Shown here: in pieces, positions 34,731 to 34,829 of the stretch
How positions within the stretch are numbered: position 1 is the first letter of the stretch
How the letters are laid out: every line of letters starts with the position of its first letter
Notes under the pieces: generated by a model
What the model was told of the DNA's origin: nothing
Seen by the model: the letters and a program-made list of their open reading frames with translations, nothing else
The model's database searches: none
Translations under genes and position numbers: made by a program
Source: Comamonadaceae bacterium
Lineage (GTDB): Bacteria; Pseudomonadota; Gammaproteobacteria; Burkholderiales; Burkholderiaceae_C
NCBI GenBank assembly: GCA_003599455.1
Contig: QZKF01000035.1
Span: 1 to 34,829, forward strand
Direction: 5' to 3'
DNA: 34,829 nucleotides

Positions 34731-34829
34731 GGAAGGTCTGCACAACCCCCGCCGCAGCGTGAGTTGAGTCGATGGATTTCGGATGTCGACATCGAAGTCG
34801 GATGCGGATGGTTTTTGACGGCGGATTTC
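34731..34829. mobile_element. Probable left end of an IS5-family insertion sequence
   Basis: At 34731 GGAAGGTCTGCACAAC begins, which looks like an IS5-type terminal inverted repeat, and it is preceded directly by CTAA (34727-34730), the YTAR-type target these elements duplicate. No reading frame of a transposase is yet visible in the 99 bases to the edge. The bases 34634-34730 between the recombinase-fold gene and this end hold nothing recognisable. Confidence 0.45.

Noticed and set aside
30747..34829. Second attachment site of the island
   Set aside because: No repeat of the tRNA-Arg 3' end was found; the right boundary must lie outside the window.

Overview
The window reads as a GC-rich betaproteobacterial chromosome, most like the Comamonadaceae/Burkholderiales (a Hydrogenophaga- or Acidovorax-like organism). 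This is inferred from the protein families, the gene order (hrcA | nadK-recN-rapZ, lolB-ispE-tRNA-Gln-prs-rplY-pth, ftsY | M16 pair-rsmD-coaD-ferredoxin) and the very high third-position GC. No strain can be named from sequence alone. Positions 1 to about 30760 are core chromosome. From about 30760 to the right edge the DNA is visibly AT-richer and is a mobile island next to a tRNA-Arg gene.

Left region (1-10564): the C-terminal part of a P-type cation ATPase is followed by a long leftward gene train. In transcription order this is bufA (DUF2282 precursor), bufB (DUF692 multinuclear iron oxidase), bufC (DUF2063 partner), a DoxX membrane protein, an ABC transporter with a CDP-alcohol phosphotransferase (ynjB-ynjC-ynjD-ynjF order), uppP and a small membrane protein. 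Just upstream lie a TlpA-like thioredoxin (leftward) and, divergently, an ECF sigma factor with a zinc-binding anti-sigma factor. This is a metal-responsive ribosomally made, modified peptide (bufferin/Hvf type) locus with its own sigma switch. The upstream regions of bufA and tlpA share an exact bipartite motif, GTAA-N18-GACCAA, which is a good candidate for the ECF promoter.

Middle region (10574-30746): housekeeping genes. ftsY is divergent from two M16 peptidase-family genes (one with the zinc motif, one without), then rsmD, coaD and a 2[4Fe-4S] ferredoxin converge on and overlap pth. The leftward series TPR protein-lolB-ispE-tRNA-Gln-prs-rplY-pth carries two clear intrinsic terminators. 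Rightward mutM-dynamin-like GTPase-mutY places a membrane GTPase between two 8-oxoguanine repair enzymes. Leftward nadK-recN-rapZ is divergent from hrcA, which is followed by tRNA(CAT) and tRNA-Arg(ACG).

Right region (30747-34829): a tyrosine recombinase and an overlapping small DNA-binding (excisionase-like) gene lie next to tRNA-Arg. After them come a roughly 650-base non-coding stretch holding several hairpins, two of them covarying copies of one design, and the wreck of an IS21-family element in which istA and istB are joined by a deletion. Then follows a recombinase-fold protein that has lost most catalytic residues including the tyrosine. At the edge is what looks like the left end of an IS5-family element. 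The far end of the island is outside the window.
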